From positions 22,402,501-22,466,500 of the forward strand of contig CM038908.1 of the NCBI GenBank assembly GCA_021904315.1: DNA of 64,000 bases, in the 5' to 3' direction. Positions 35,669 to 50,000 of the stretch are shown here, piece after piece. A program made the translations under genes and the position numbers. Position 1 is the first letter of the stretch; each line of letters starts with the position of its first letter. Under the pieces are notes generated by a model. It saw only the letters and a program-made list of their open reading frames with translations. It was not told the DNA's origin and did not search any database. Source of the stretch: Sphagnum magellanicum (Eukaryota > Streptophyta > Sphagnopsida > Sphagnales > Sphagnaceae).

Positions 35669-38600
35669 AATGACTTTAGATAAATGCCAGTTTTGGTTCT
35701 TTAAAGCATGTGAAAATTGCCTTAGTTTTTACTTTTAAAAAAAATAAAGGGGAGCTTACAAGAATCATCGTTGGTATTAAATTTTTTCCAAGGAAAAAAA
35801 ATTTGGTTCTCAAGCTTGATGGTTCTCAACAATTTGAGAATAGCCGGTTTTTGCAACTAATTTTCTTGGCCGGTTTTCACAAACTGAATCTTAGAAATTG
35901 CAATATTTTTTTGGAAAATTATGGCTGCGTGTAAATGTTTTGGAAAGTGTAAATGTAAATACTAAAATTATTTGTAAAATCGCCCTCTTTTTGGGCCTCA
36001 TTTCACCTCAAACCCTTTTTTCAAAGGTATCCATAAAGGAAGGAAATTTATTAGATTTGGGAATGAAATGCTAAAAATCAGCATTTAATGCACAAGGTTC
36101 AAGATTAATTATATTGGCTTTACAAGTAAGAACAATAATGGAGGCGTTAAAAAAAAGGAAAGACATGGTGAAGTTCAATTCACCACAAATATGAAGTCCC
36201 CTCCACCCTTGAATGTTCTTGTTTTATATTTTTTTTGAATTTCCTCAAGTAAAAATCACATTGTTTATAACAAGCATTAAACAGGCGCAACAACTTAAAT
36301 GTGGCATTAGGTTTGATGCATCTACAATATAATGCCTAATAGGCAAAAAAAAATTGGATTTTTTTTTTACTATACCTATGCAATGATTAATGTTATAAAT
36401 ATTTTTCTTACAAATAGTTTCAAAGAAAAAAAATGTGATGTACTGGTTAAAATCCTCCCTTCAATTGAAAGGTCTAAAATCCTTTTCCCAATTCTTTTTT
36501 TCAACAAACAAAATGGATGAAAAAATTCCATATAACATTTAAATTTTTTTTTAATTAATTTCCTTTAGGAAGTCATTTCCTTGGGCAAAAAAAATTAGGT
36601 ACAGGTCCCAAACACATTCCCCATGGAGTAAGAAAAGTTCCCTAGTGAAAAATACAACTTCCCCAAGGAACAATGCATTTTCATTGTGGAAGGGCGCAAG
36701 TTCCCCGTGGAAAAAGGCACCCTCCTTGGAGTACGATGTATTTCCCCTAAAAAAAATGCCTAAATTCCCCAATGAAACATATGCTTTAAATATTTTTATC
36801 ACCACAATCATCTCATTTTTATTTTTACATAGTCTTGCAACCTATCATTGGAAAGGTCTATAAAAGAATTACAACTTTGTAGTTGAAAACATTTTAATCA
36901 AAATTCATATGCAAAAGTTATGATGAAACAAAATTTTGAACACATTAATTCCCTAGGGCAACTTAAGGTCCTCCTTGGGGGACATGATTGTTCCCAAAGG
37001 AAAAAAAGGTTTAAGTTGTTCCCAAGGGCAACTTAAACTCCTTCTCCCTAAGGACATGATTGTTCCCTAGGGAAAAGTCAACTTCCCTCGGGGAAAGGCC
37101 CAAGTTCCTCGGGGGAACAAATGTTACGAAATTATTAGCAATCAAAATCATCTCATATTTATTTTTATATAGTCTTTTGACCTATCATTGGAAAGGTCTT
37201 GAGGAGAACTATAACTTTGTAGTTGGAAGAATTTCAATCAAAACTTATATGCAAAAGTTATGATCACATAAAGTTTTGAACACATTTGCCCATGTTCCCT
37301 CGGGAAGTAAATGTGTTCAAAATTTTGTATGATCATAACTTTCGCATCTGAGTTTTGATTAAAGTTCTTTCAACTACAAAGTTGTAGCTCTCCTCAAGAA
37401 CTTTCCAATGATAGGGCATAAGCCTATATAAAAATAAATATGAGATGATTATGATTGCTAAAAGTTTCGAAACATATGTACCGTCAAGGAATTTGGGCCT
37501 TTCCTTGGGGGAAGTTCATTGTTCCTTGGGGAAGTTGGTTTTTCCTTGGGTAATAATCATGTCCCTAGGGAGAAGGAATTTAAGTGGCCTCAAGGAGCAA
37601 CTTAAACCTTTTTTTTCCTTGAGTATAATCATGTCCCTTCAAGAGGAGCTTAAGTTGCCTTGGGAAATTAATGTGTTCAAAATTTTGTTTGATCATAACT
37701 TTTATCCTTAAACAAGAGTTGTTTAAGGATCTTCTCCCCGAAGGAACACGGTTTAAGTTGCTCCCCTAGGCACATGGTTGTGCCTAGGTGCCTAGGGGAG
37801 CAAATGTGTCCAAAACTTTGTGTGATTATAATTTTTGCATGTAAGTTTTGATTTATGTGCTTCCAACTACAAAGTTGTAGCTCTCTTCAAGAAATTTTCC
37901 AATGAGAAGTCACAAGCCTATATTACATATATTAAAGGACGTCGTGACGTGAAGCATCATTTCATCCACTTGTCCCATCATCCATTCATCCATGCATCCG
38001 GTTATCCATCCGTCCCGTCATGGTCTGTTTTGGTATAAAAGAACAAGATTAGGCTTTGGGTTTTGTGTGTAACTACTACTTTCCAAACTCCACAAGCTTT
38101 TTTTCTAGAATAGTCTCAGGCAATAATGTCAAAAGTTGTTTTTTTTTCCTCATGTACCCATTTTGGAAAGAACTATCAACAACAGTTGTTAGGTCTTATT
38201 CTCCCTTTTGATGGATTGGCCGTTTCATCCAGAATCAGTTATTTAGCACGGGTGCCAATTCTATAGACCTAATCAGCAGACCTTGACAATTCTGCAACAA
38301 TTGTTACTGAATAGTTTTGGCTGGTTGCAGATCTTAGTTTGCCCTTGGCCTTGCTTGTTTATAGTGTGTAATAAGGACGTTTTAGTCAAGAAGGTGAGAG
38401 TATTAATGTAGAGGATGGTTCACCTTGGCCACTTTGAAATAATGAACTTAGAATTCGCAGTAACATTTGGTGACCATTCCTCAAAATGTGGGACCAGATG
38501 AAACTGCATTATTGTTCCTTAGTCCCTCTCACCCTAGTCAGAAGAGGTGACCTTTTTTTTTGGTGAAAAATTATTTGTTTTTCAAAACTTTGTTGCCAAA

Positions 38601-39150
38601 TTTCTCTTTTTGTCTAAAAGAATGTGTGTTATTAGAGGTATATCTGCTGGCTACTGTTTTGATTGTGTCATATAAACGTGTCATCAATTAAGTCAAAATC
38701 TGCCTGGGGATAACTTTGATCCATCTTTTACCAGCCTCAATATGGGATTAAAGCGAGGTGCTATTGGGAACACCCTTGGGGAACAAATTGGGAACATGAT
38801 GGGAACTTAAAGGGAGCATGTTGGGAATAAAGGAAAAAAGAAAAAAATCCTTCCCCCACCCCCCAGCCGCCCCCACACAAAATTTAAAAGAAAAAAAATC
38901 AAGGCACTTTGAATGCATGAGCCTTCCCATTGGTTGCATTAAATTTTTATTTCCAAAACGGTTTGTCACCATTTTTGGCCTGGGTTAATACCCCCATTAT
39001 AAATTGGGGGTACTTATTTATTTAATACATTAATACTATGTCCGCATAGAGACAGGGTTAAAAAGAAAAACCAACATACATTTTTTTTTAATTAAAAAAT
39101 ACATATACATATATAAATGTAATAATATATGTGGCCCTGTTATTAACTAC
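35669..39150. mobile_element. Second copy of the hAT composite, internally deleted and truncated
   Basis: 35669-35925 matches 3594-3850, near the left end of the first hAT element. At about 35930 the match jumps to 9480 in the second element and runs in parallel to 12708/39145, with small indels. The palindromic array and the LTR-like segment are included. Compared with copy 1 it lacks the transposase region and both terminal repeats. It also lacks the last 1.57 kb that holds the guanylate kinase exon. The same element order in both places shows the pair was already joined before duplication. Confidence 0.88.
36590..37920. repeat. Palindromic array, second copy
   Basis: Parallel to 10150-11500, with the same alternation of direct and inverted 200-bp units. 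The tight palindrome near 37759-37802 (gctcccctaggcacatggtt and its complement) is cleaner here than in copy 1 near 11320-11355. Confidence 0.85.
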
Positions 39151-39153
39151 AAC

Positions 39154-39657
39154 TCTTTGCACACTTTGTTTCATTTTTGCACTCTCTCTACTTGCAGTTG
39201 CTAGTTCGAATCTAGTTTTTTCTTTGAACTCTCTACTTACTCCTACTTCAACTTTTTTTTTTGGTCGTCTTTGCACTTTCTACTCTCTACCGCTTCACCT
39301 ATTTTAGGTCTATGGCCAAGGCAACATCGACCCCAGTACTTTTGTGCAGCATTCCATCTACAGGTACGATTGGTGTACGAAAACCTCACTCGGTTTATGA
39401 ATTGCATTCTTATGAGTCATGCTGAAGTTTTATACCATTTGTTGGGGCAAGCAAAAGTTGATCATTTTAAGTAGCTAGAATATAATTAAGTTCACCATTG
39501 TGTATGGTGTGTATGAGTAAATTATGGGGTACTAGAGTGTTCTAGAGATCAAATGCAAGTACTGGATGAAAGGAGAAAATGTCCATAACACAAAACAAAT
39601 GGCATCTTTGTAAATTGCTACCTCTACTACTACATGTTTTAGATTTAGCTACACACA
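39154..39657 (+). pseudogene. Third copy of LRR-gene start, repeat region deleted
   Basis: 39154-39311 matches the LRR 5' leader (22173-22338). The match then jumps to 23977 and continues to 24321. About 1.64 kb, comprising the rest of the leader and nearly all of the LRR exon, is missing, with a 2-bp 'ct' overlap at the joint. The joint puts an ATG (39312) in frame with the last 17 codons of the exon, reading MAKATSTPVLLCSIPST, up to the same phase-1 donor (acag/gtacga). No kinase module follows within range, so it is probably non-functional. The left edge is fused to the truncated hAT copy. Confidence 0.85.
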
Positions 39658-42600
39658 TGGATGACCTATGCTTGGACAACAACTAAAACACACTTTGACA
39701 ACGTCGATGATGAGAAAAGATGGGGAACAACAAAAAGACAAGAACACTAACAAGGAGTGACAAAATGGCAACAAGTGATAACAAGGTGTTGAAAATGCAT
39801 GTTAGAAACATTAGGGGTGGTAGGTTAAACATGATTTTAAATTTTCAAGCAATAGTAGGCACCAAAACGTTGAAGGTTGAGGGTGTTGGGTACAATGTCA
39901 AAGGACACCAAGGCATTAAGAAATACATAGGGGACATTGTGAGCACCATTATCAAAAATGTTTTACATTTTACATTTTTTCAAACTGAAGGTCATTGGGA
40001 AGTATGGTAGGGAGGACGTTTGGGGATCTTGGAAAAGGCCCCAAAAAAATTTCTTTTGATGCCACAAGGAATGCCTAAAAGGACATCATGGGTGGTATAA
40101 ATGTCAATGCTTAGTAGGTGAAAATTAAATTTCATATTCTAGAATTAATGGAAGTTGAAATGATTTCATGGATAATCTATATTATCGAGAATTATCAATG
40201 TCCAATAACTAATTCTCTTTTACATAATTTATTTAAGTACATTTGAAATATATAAATATTTTGAATTATGTTAATTGATTATCACTAATAATGTGAAGGA
40301 ATGCAAAGCTCAAGTTGTTAGGGCCATTCATCTGAATAACTTCAAAGAACTAACAACTTACATGAAAAAACCCAAAACTTTATAGTTAGTTATTTAATTT
40401 TCGATTCATTTGAAGACCATGGTTTATATCAAAATTGTTTGTTTCATTTTTTTGGGAAATGCCATTATGAACCATTGTAATACCCATTATAATAACCATT
40501 GACAGTTTGCTATTGTTTCCTATAACCACACAACATTCATCATACCTACAAAATTTAATTCAACTTTAGGCCAACCCATTGAGATTGGAATGTCCTTATA
40601 AGCTTTAATTGTGTATTATGACAAAATATTAACTATGGAGCAAAAAACTTGGAATGTTGTTAATGTATCATGAATTCCTTCATGTATAATCAACAAAACC
40701 AACAACTTTTATCATATAGATTTGTGTACAACACTTGGCTTCACAACCCATGGCACATGGTTTGACCAACCTATGAAATCTTGAATGCCACTAGTTTGTC
40801 CCGAAATGAAAAAAAACCAACAAACAAATGGGAGGAAACCAACTCCATATTGTTGTTCAATTTCTACCTAAAGGCTAGAACCAACAAACATCACACTAAA
40901 GCAAGAATAAGTTGTTAAACATGGGGGTCATGGGATAAGTTTTGCAACTCACTGCCAAAACTCACACTAATGTGAATTATTTCCTTTCTACAGGGGAAGA
41001 TTCTTGTCAAAGTTCCAACCTATGGGAACCAAGCATCCCTTGTTCCCCCAAAGAGTAGGATTCATGTTAATGTGAGTCCCCTCCTTTTTTTGCAACTATA
41101 GATTTGCACTTACATGAGTTTCACTTGTGGAAGCCAAGAATCCCTCATTCCTTTTTGTGTCAATGTGAATCTTTTCATTTTCTACAATTATAGATTCATT
41201 TTTAAACACGAGTTCCACCTTTGGGGACCAAGATTCCCTCATTCCCCAATGGCCAATCTTGACGCCAACATGAATTTTGGTGAAATTTTTACTAAATTCT
41301 AAAACTTTTTTCCCAATTTCTATTAATTTTTGTGAATTTTTTCCATAAGTAGATTTTCCTATCATGAGGACTCATGGGGGGCAAGGTGTGAATCCTTTCA
41401 ATTTTGGTCAATATTTGCAATTTGTTTTTCAATTTTGTGTGTTTTTATCATTTTTTTTGCAACAAGCCCCTTCAAAGTTAATAATACTTTTTCAATTTTC
41501 ATAATTTTGTGATCAAATTTATGATTTCAAATTACAAAAAAGTTTATAACATTTGAGCTAAAAATGACAAAAAATAACAAAAAACTTCACAAAAAGTGAA
41601 GGAATTCAAAAAGTCCTTTCAATATAATTCATGATTTTTTCTCATATACATAATTAAAATTTTGATGTTGATAGGTGCCATATTAAGTAAGTACTTCATT
41701 CCTTTTCCATATTAACCTTTTTGTAGATGAAAAGGCAAATAAACATGCGCACTTTCATGTCCACGTTATATAAATTAAATTGACAAGGGAGATTATCACT
41801 TGTATATATGAATTTTCTATCAATTTAAAGGTAGTTAACTGGTGAAAGCACACATCTATGGCCCACTTTGTGTAGTTAGATTGTAATGTTTTTTTGCATA
41901 GTAAATCTATAAGCCTAACTATGTGAAAACTAAAGAGTTTCACAATATTTTTGCATATTATAGTATAACATAACATGAAAAAAAGTTTAGATTTTTTTTC
42001 TTTTTATATTATGGTGGGTTGTATGAAAAAAACACATGTCATTGTGTATTTAAAAAATAAAAATATATTCAAAAAGTGATTGGAATGATTTTAAACCTTT
42101 ATGAAATTTGTAATATGTTATTATACTTTTGATTGTACATAATTTGAACCATGTTTGTGAAATATTTAAAGAATTTGATCATTTTCATGTCATATATGCA
42201 TTTTTTTGGGGGTCATGATCATAAGTTATGTGGTAAATTGACATTTTGATAAAAATTCGCTTTCAAATGGAAAGTGACAATTTATTTTTTTTAATGTATT
42301 CTTAGATTTTTTTTCAAATACTTATTTGAATTACCAATTAAATTAATTTTAATACAATTTGAAATGAAAAACTAGGTTTGTTATACTATGCATATATAAA
42401 TACTATTAATGATTCCTTATATATATATATAGAATAATATTAAATGGAATTAGCTTTGGGAAAGTCCAAACTATATCCCCTAAACACCAAAAGAAAAACC
42501 TAAAATTAATTAATCACATTTAGGGAGGTGTATATTGTAGTAATGGTCATAAAAGTGCTTCAAAAAAGACCATCATAGTGTGCATTCACCCAAATGCACC

Positions 42601-45050
42601 CAAAAAATAAAATTAATTGAATAAAAAATCACAAAATTGACACACAAAATTTTTTGAAAATTTTACAAAAATTGAAAAGATTTGCAATAGCAAATGATTT
42701 TCTAGTGATGTTGGTAAATTTGAATTCACACAACTTCACAAAATGTGAAAAAATTATAATGTTGACCCAAAAACATGAACCCAAAAAAATGGGGACATTT
42801 ATGCTACCTTGAAATTCCTCACTTAATTTAATTTTTGTAACTTGTTGTGTTTTTTGGGTCAATTTTGTGAATTTTCAATTTGAAATCCACTAAATCTCAA
42901 AGAAACATCACCAAAAACCACTTGAAAATGTTCCAAATTCACAAAAACTATAACAAGCAAAGAATTTATGTTGACATGGGTCCCCTAAGTTTTCCTAAGT
43001 TTATGTCATTTACATGATTCATGGATCAATTTTGTTTATTCAAATTCATAAAACTCATACCAAAAATCACCATAAATCAACACAATTACACAATAACTAA
43101 AAACAATCAAACCAATGTGAGTCCTTTCAATTTCTTTGAATCTTCCTAAATGTTTAAATGTTTTTTAAAATAAATAAATATTTCTATTTCTATTCACACA
43201 AATTCACAAATGTTCATAAAATTCACCAGAAACACCACCCAGCCCAATTCACACAAAATATAAAAGATGGGGGGACTCATGCAAGTGTGTGTGTCCATAA
43301 ATTTTCCACATTTTCCATAATTTTCAAGATTTAAAAAACATCTCACATTGTTTTCATTAAAATTTTCAGAATTAGCAAAAACCACAAAAATCCACAAATT
43401 TGGGAAGTAAAACCAGAAAAAAAACTGACACAATAAAAGTTGTTGCAAATTTGCAAAAACTAGAAAAAGTGAAGGAACTAATTCCTAGTGTGATTCCTCT
43501 AAGTTTTTCTAGGTTTTTTTAATTTATGCCATTTTTTGATCACTTTTGAACATTCAAATTCAAAACATGCATAAATCAAAAATCACAAAATTGACCAAAG
43601 CACAACAAAATTTAGAAAAAAGATGAAAGGACTCATGATTGCCTAAGTTTGCTCACATCATGATATTTTCATCATTTTTGTTGATTTTAAAAATCAACTT
43701 TGTAAATCTCTATTGACACAAATCCATAAATGCTAATGAAAGTATTCAAAATTGACCAAAGAAGCCCATCAGATTCACAAAAAAAATTGAAAAAAAAGGT
43801 CTCATACCAAGATGAATCTCCAAACTTTTTTGAACTTGTATCAAAATAAATTTCATGAATTTCAAATAGAAAATTTAAAAATTCAACCCCAAGAAATCAA
43901 TTTGACCTAAATTTTAAAAAAAAAATTTGATAGAAATTACAAAAAGTCCATGAACAATCCCATCAGTTTTCTAAGTTTTTGCCAATTTAAATGATTTTGA
44001 GATCAATTTTGTGGAGTCAAATCAGAAATTTTAAATAAAAAATCATAAATATCACCCCAAAACAACATTAGTTCGTAAGAAAAAAACCCATGAAAGCCAA
44101 TGTGGGTCCCTTCACTTTTTGTGACTTTTCACAAATGTTTTAAAATTTCAATCTTTTTTTAAATTTCTATTCACCCAAATCCATATATGTTGATAAATAT
44201 TCCAAAAAATCCTAGAAATCCCCCATAATTCAATCAAAATACAAAAAGTAGAGGTATTCATGATTTTTTAATATATTTTCTACATTTAAATAATAATAAT
44301 AATAACATAATTTTTTTAAAGAAATAATTTGACCATGATGGTCTTAAAAAAAAGAAAAAAGTGCAAGGCTCATGCTAGCATATTGAAAAATTGATTTCAA
44401 TTTTCAGGATTTTTTGATAGATTTTTTACATTTAAAAAATAATAAAAACATAGTGTTTTTAAAGAAATTTTTTTGACCGTGACAATCCAAAAAAAAAAAG
44501 TGCAAGGCTCATGCTAACATATTTATCTATATATGATTTTGTGATCAAATGTTTTTTTTCAATTTTTCTAAATGCAAACCAACAATATGAAAATAAACCT
44601 ACAAAAATCCATACATTCATAAAGTGAAAGGATAATGCCAATCTAAATCCACCCACATTTTGAATATGTAAGTTTTTGTTCAATTATGGGAGTTTTAATA
44701 CAAAAAAAATTCACCACTTTAAAAAAAAAAAGACAAAATTGATCCCAAAATTCACACAAATTTATGAATAGTACAAAAAGGTAAAGCAATTACATCAATT
44801 TGAATATCCTCAATTTTTTGGTGATTTAAAAAATTTATGTTAGTTTGTGCTCAATTAAGTGCATTCAATAAGAAACAATTCAAACAAAGAATCATTGGAT
44901 TGAATGGAAAATCACTGAAATTCACAAAAATGGAAATGATTCACACTAGGGTCAATCTTTTCACTTTTGTTGAATTTTTTTACATTTTTGGTGATATTTT
45001 GTTCAATTTTTTGAATTTATATTCACGCAATTCTATAAATAAATCTATAT
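39658..45050. other. AT-rich desert with degenerate dispersed repeats
   Basis: No gene is supported. From about 40970, words such as 'tgtgagtcccttcacttttt', 'gtgaatttttg' and their complements ('cacaaaattcacaaaa') recur every 100-250 bp in both orientations. This looks like an old, degraded repeat family. The + ORF at 39720-40010 (96 residues, basic) is not recognised and lies just after the LRR-gene fragment. Confidence 0.55.
44274..44525 (+). repeat. Tandem duplication of about 130 bp
   Basis: 'ctacatttaaataataataa' to 'gtgcaaggctcatgctagca' is followed by 'ttacatttaaaaaataataa' to 'gtgcaaggctcatgctaaca'. Both are head to tail with poly-A length differences. Confidence 0.8.
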
Positions 45051-45879
45051 GATAATTTGTTTACTATTTGTATGTGTTGTTCATACCCACCTTTAAACCT
45101 TATATACTTGTTATTTTGCTTATACCAACTTGTTTTTCTTGTGTTCTTCATCTTTTAAATTAATTATTTTTTTAAACCTTTGCTTGTTCTTGCTTTCCTT
45201 TTAAGTCTTTTGATAAGAGATTTGCTTTTGTAACTTTGATTTAAGATTTTCTAATTGTGTGTTATAAGTTGCATGAAAAGAAAAAGTAGTGCAAGTATAT
45301 GTTTTAGTGATGTTTTAAATTTGTTATCGTGAGAAAAAAAATGTTTTTCAATTTTCATAAATCCTTGTCCAATCCTCTCATTATGTTATTGACTTTGTAT
45401 TGAGCTTTATGGCATTCATTACGATGTAGATTCAATGTTTAACTAAGGAAGGAGAAATATGTTTGTTGGGGTTTAAATTGTGTATTAATGTTTGATGATT
45501 AATAAACATTATTAGTTTCCATTTTCATCATTGAAACATATGTTAAAGGATTGTTGAATATTTTCCTTCTAAGGAAAATTGCTAGGAATCCTAAAAAGGT
45601 TAGTTTATTTTTAATGTTTAAAAAATCTTTGCAACAATGGCTACATAAGTTGAAATAACATATTATGGTTTTTATTGTTGAAGGAGAAATGTGAAGAAAC
45701 TTAAGGGTATTACATTTTGCAAGAAATAAACTTTTAAAATATCAACATTTTTGTTCATTATATTGTTTTTATTAAACAAAAACATTTGTAACATTGCAAA
45801 TGAACATGATCTACATTGATTAGAAAACCTTCAACTAAACTTTTCAACAATGCCTAAATTATATTTTGCATTTTTAGTA

Positions 45880-46860
45880 ATTTAGACTACTTGTAGCTAT
45901 TATAAGTTACTTTTGGCTATTGAAAGTTATTTCACCTTAAATTATTTTTTTTTATTATAAATTATTTCACCTTAGATTATTTCTGGCAATCCTAAGCAAT
46001 TATAATATATGGCTATTGGTTGTTTTTTTATTAGTGTTATTCGTGGTTATTTTATTAGTGGCTATTGGTGGTTATTGTATTAATGGTTATTGTTGGTTAT
46101 TATATTAATGACTACTAATGGCTATTCTATTAATGGCTACTCGTGGCTATTCTATTAATGGTTATTCGTGGCTATTCTATTAATGGTTATTCGTGGCTAT
46201 TCTATTAATGGCTATTGGTGGCTATTCTATTAATTTCTATTCGTGATTAATCTATTAATGGCTATTGGTGGCTATTCTATTAATTTCTATTTGTGATTAA
46301 TATATTAATGACTATTGGTGGCTATTCTATTAATTTCTATTTGTGATTAATATATTAATGACTATTGGTGGCTATTCTAATAATGGCTATTGGTGGTTAT
46401 TATATTAATGGCTATTGGTGGTTATTTTATTAATGGCTATTGGTGGTTATTTTATTAATGGCTATTGGTGGTTATTTTATTAATGGCTATTGGTGGTTAT
46501 TTTATTAATGGCTATTGGTGGTTATTTTATTAATGGCTATTGGTGGTTATTTTATTAATGGCTATTGGTGGTTGTTCTATTAATGGCTATTAGTGGTTAT
46601 TTTATTAATGGTTATTGATGGTTATTCTATTAATGACTATTGGTGGCTATTATATTAATGGCTATTAATGAGTATTTCGTTATACGCCATCAGTGGTTAT
46701 TTTATTGGTGGTTATTGATGGTTATTGTATTATAAATTATTGTTGGTTATTATATGTTATATTACAACTATTGGTGATTATTGTATTACAAATTATTGTT
46801 TAATATTCTATGTTATAATATCATAAGCTATTGGTAGTTATTATACTGTAGGGTATTTGA
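45880..46860 (+). repeat. 25-bp minisatellite
   Basis: Unit 'ggctattggtggttatttta' plus 'ttaat', period exactly 25 bp through 46390-46560. It degrades on both sides into related 'ggttattcgtggctattcta' and 'tttctatttgtgattaatat' variants. There are roughly 25-30 units. The period is not a multiple of three and no ORF spans it. Flanks (45880-46000, 46860-47100) are older, looser versions. Confidence 0.9.
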
Positions 46861-47099
46861 AATTACTTTTCATAGGTTATTTTTTTTATTCTATGTAATT
46901 TTTACTTTAGGTCATTTTGTTTTAGATTATTTTAAAGTTATTATGCTTAGGATAAAATAATTTTTAATATCATAAAATAAAACGACCTTGAATAATTTAA
47001 AGTATAACTTGAAATAACATATAATAATTTAGGGTATAATAATTTATAATAACCTATAATAACATAAAATATAAGTTAAAATAACTAAAGTAACTTAAA

Positions 47100-50000
47100 A
47101 TAATATAGGGTATATCATAAACTAGCATAAATAATTTTTTTAAAACATAGAAATAAACCTATTTGCTATAGTAAATTGTAATAGTGAATTATATTAACTA
47201 GTAATGAAACATAATGTCTACATAGTAATATTATAGTGAAATAATTTTCATTAGATGAAATCAGTAAAATGCAATGAAGCTATTTCACTTTTAAGGTCCC
47301 ATAATGATTTAAGCTAGTAAATTACACCCCACTTTGGTAGTAGTGGATTAAGAATAATGAAATTGCAATAAAACATTCCTCACATTGTAGTTTATGTTGA
47401 AATTTTTAACCATGGACAATTGACAAACAAATGAAAAAGGGCATGACAAAAAATCTTTAACTAATTGGTCCCACGAAATTTTTGACAAGAGATGCCAATT
47501 TAGTCAATTGGGCATACATATTGAACTAACACACAAGACTTTAAAAAAAAAATTGTTGAAAACCCTTGGTCAAGCAAACATCACAACAATCCCAACCCCT
47601 TGATGTAAGGGTTTATATATTTTTTGTTAGATTGTGACAAAATTTAAGGTTACTTTCAAAGGCTAGATGGTAGATACCCTAGTAGCTTTACCAGTTTGGC
47701 AATAGACTATCAAATAATTAGTTAAATTTTAAATATTAACTTTGGCACTTGGTTTTTTAATAAAAAAATTTCGGCATCTAAATACTATTAGAACTAAAAA
47801 TCCCCCATCCCCCCAAAGATTAAAACTCTAGCCAATGTGAGTTCCCCACCAATACCTTCATCGACATGAAACCCATCAACTTTTGTGAAGTTGATGACAA
47901 TTGTGTGAAAAAAATCATTAAAATACCTAGATTTGCATTCCATTTTTTTTCATTTTTTAAGGGTTTAAATGAAAAATATTGATCGGCAATCACTAAAATT
48001 GATGAAAACACAATAATAAATCCCTTCATTTTTGTACGTAATGTGAAATATTGGGATTTGTGGGGTCAATTTTGTGATTTAAGGTTGGAATTTTGTGAAT
48101 TTATATGAATTTAAATTTATCTAGAAATCTTTTAGGTTGACATAAACTTGAAAAAAGGCAAGAAAACCCATGTTAGTGTGAATCACTTCTTTTTTTGTGA
48201 TTCTTTTGAATTTTGTCATTTTTCGTGTCAATTTGGTGAATGTTGGCAACATTTGCCAATTTTTGCAAATTTAAATCCACAAGCTTGACCTATAAATTAG
48301 AAATTTAAAAAACACACACACACACACACAAAGTGAAGGGATTAATGTTGGTGTGACTTCTTTCACCTTCTACTTCCATAAATTTATGTGAATTTTTGGG
48401 TCAATTTTCTAACATGTTTTTTTATATTTCTAAACTGGTGTGGATTATAATTCACCAAAAGTTACCAAAACATCAATAAAATTATTGAAAATTCACAAAA
48501 TGTGAAGGAACTCATGTTATTTGCTAACTTTTCAACTTAAGATTTGTGATGTTTTAGTTTTTTTTTAAAACATTTAAGAGTTCCACTACACAATTTTGAT
48601 ATTTAAAGAAATAGAAGATATTATAGCACTCATGTTGGCATGAATCCCTTCACTTTTCTTCATATTTGTGTAATTCAGTGATTTTCTGGGTCACTTTTAA
48701 TATTTGTTTTCAGAATTTGTGGATTTTAGTGAATTCAAATTTGCACATGTGAAAATTTACTAAAATCTATAAATTTTGAGAAATAAAATAAAACTAAAGG
48801 AATTATTAAAAAAAATTGGGATTTAAATTATGGAAGGAGGTGGATGTTATTATTGTGAACAACTTAAAATGGAATATATATATATATATTTCCAAATGAC
48901 ATCAAGTCAAATTCTTTACTCATTTCAAATATGGCAATCAAAAAATCTTTACGAAATAACATGAACATGTTATTGTGCATGGAATAACCTTCACAAAATT
49001 AGTTTTTTTCTAGATCATGACATTTGTTAAAGTTGTTACATTTACAAATGTACTATGTATTCAAGAGAATTTTGTAATATTATTATTCATCATGTTCAAC
49101 AATTATCATATTAGGTATTAACCTATCCTTACCCATTAATGTCCATGTGCATAGTCCCTGAAACTTTTCATTTGTTCACCAATTTTGAAATTTTTTAACT
49201 ATTGATAAAATAAACCCAATATATATTGTATACAATATACCTTGAAATGTTTGTAGGTTGACAAAATTCAAGTATTTTACCTACCCATAGAGGATGGGTT
49301 TTGAAGATTTGTGTTTGTGTTTGATACGTTCCAAAGCCAAATTCTTCAAGCATATAAAATCATGTTTGATTGGAGTTTGAGAAGTTGTATCTATTAGAAC
49401 ATATCACATTAAACAAAATATTTTGTTCAAGGATGATAAGTTTTGAGCATCTTTTGAATGGATTTTGTTTTGAAAACCACATTATGAAAACTATTCCAAG
49501 CATGTTAAATAGTAGTTAAATTGGAATTTCCATTATCCGATAGTGGTTTTTTGCCTTCCTCTTAAAAGTAAGGATGATATTTGGTAAGCATGTGAATGTG
49601 AGCTAGATGGAATATTTTGGATATATTATATCCATGTCATGTTCAAATATTCTTTGAATTTCTTTACAATTCCAATTTAGCATTCACCACTAGATCTAAT
49701 TACTAGGAATGAACCACAATAATTTCATTGCACCATTCATTGCACTAGGTGTGTTTCAAAAGGAGCGCTTACCAAAACCACACTCTAACTAAAGTTATAT
49801 TATATTGTTTATAAGAGTACACAAATGTGTGGTTATAATTATGCAAATTGGGCTAGTAATATTGGTGACTACTAATCCCCATCATGTTATGTTTTTTATT
49901 GGGAAATGGATTTATTAATCAAAGTAGTAACTAATATACCTCTATTATTATTTTGTTAATAAAAGTTGAATATATGGCAATTTCTCAAGTGAGAAGGTAG

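Noticed and set aside
40728-40745. 'gtacaacacttgg' as the right end of hAT copy 2
   Set aside because: Only a short, imperfect match, no subterminal repeats nearby and no matching target duplication.
45880-46860. CRISPR-like array
   Set aside because: Direct 25-bp tandem repeat with no spacers, in plant nuclear DNA; a minisatellite.
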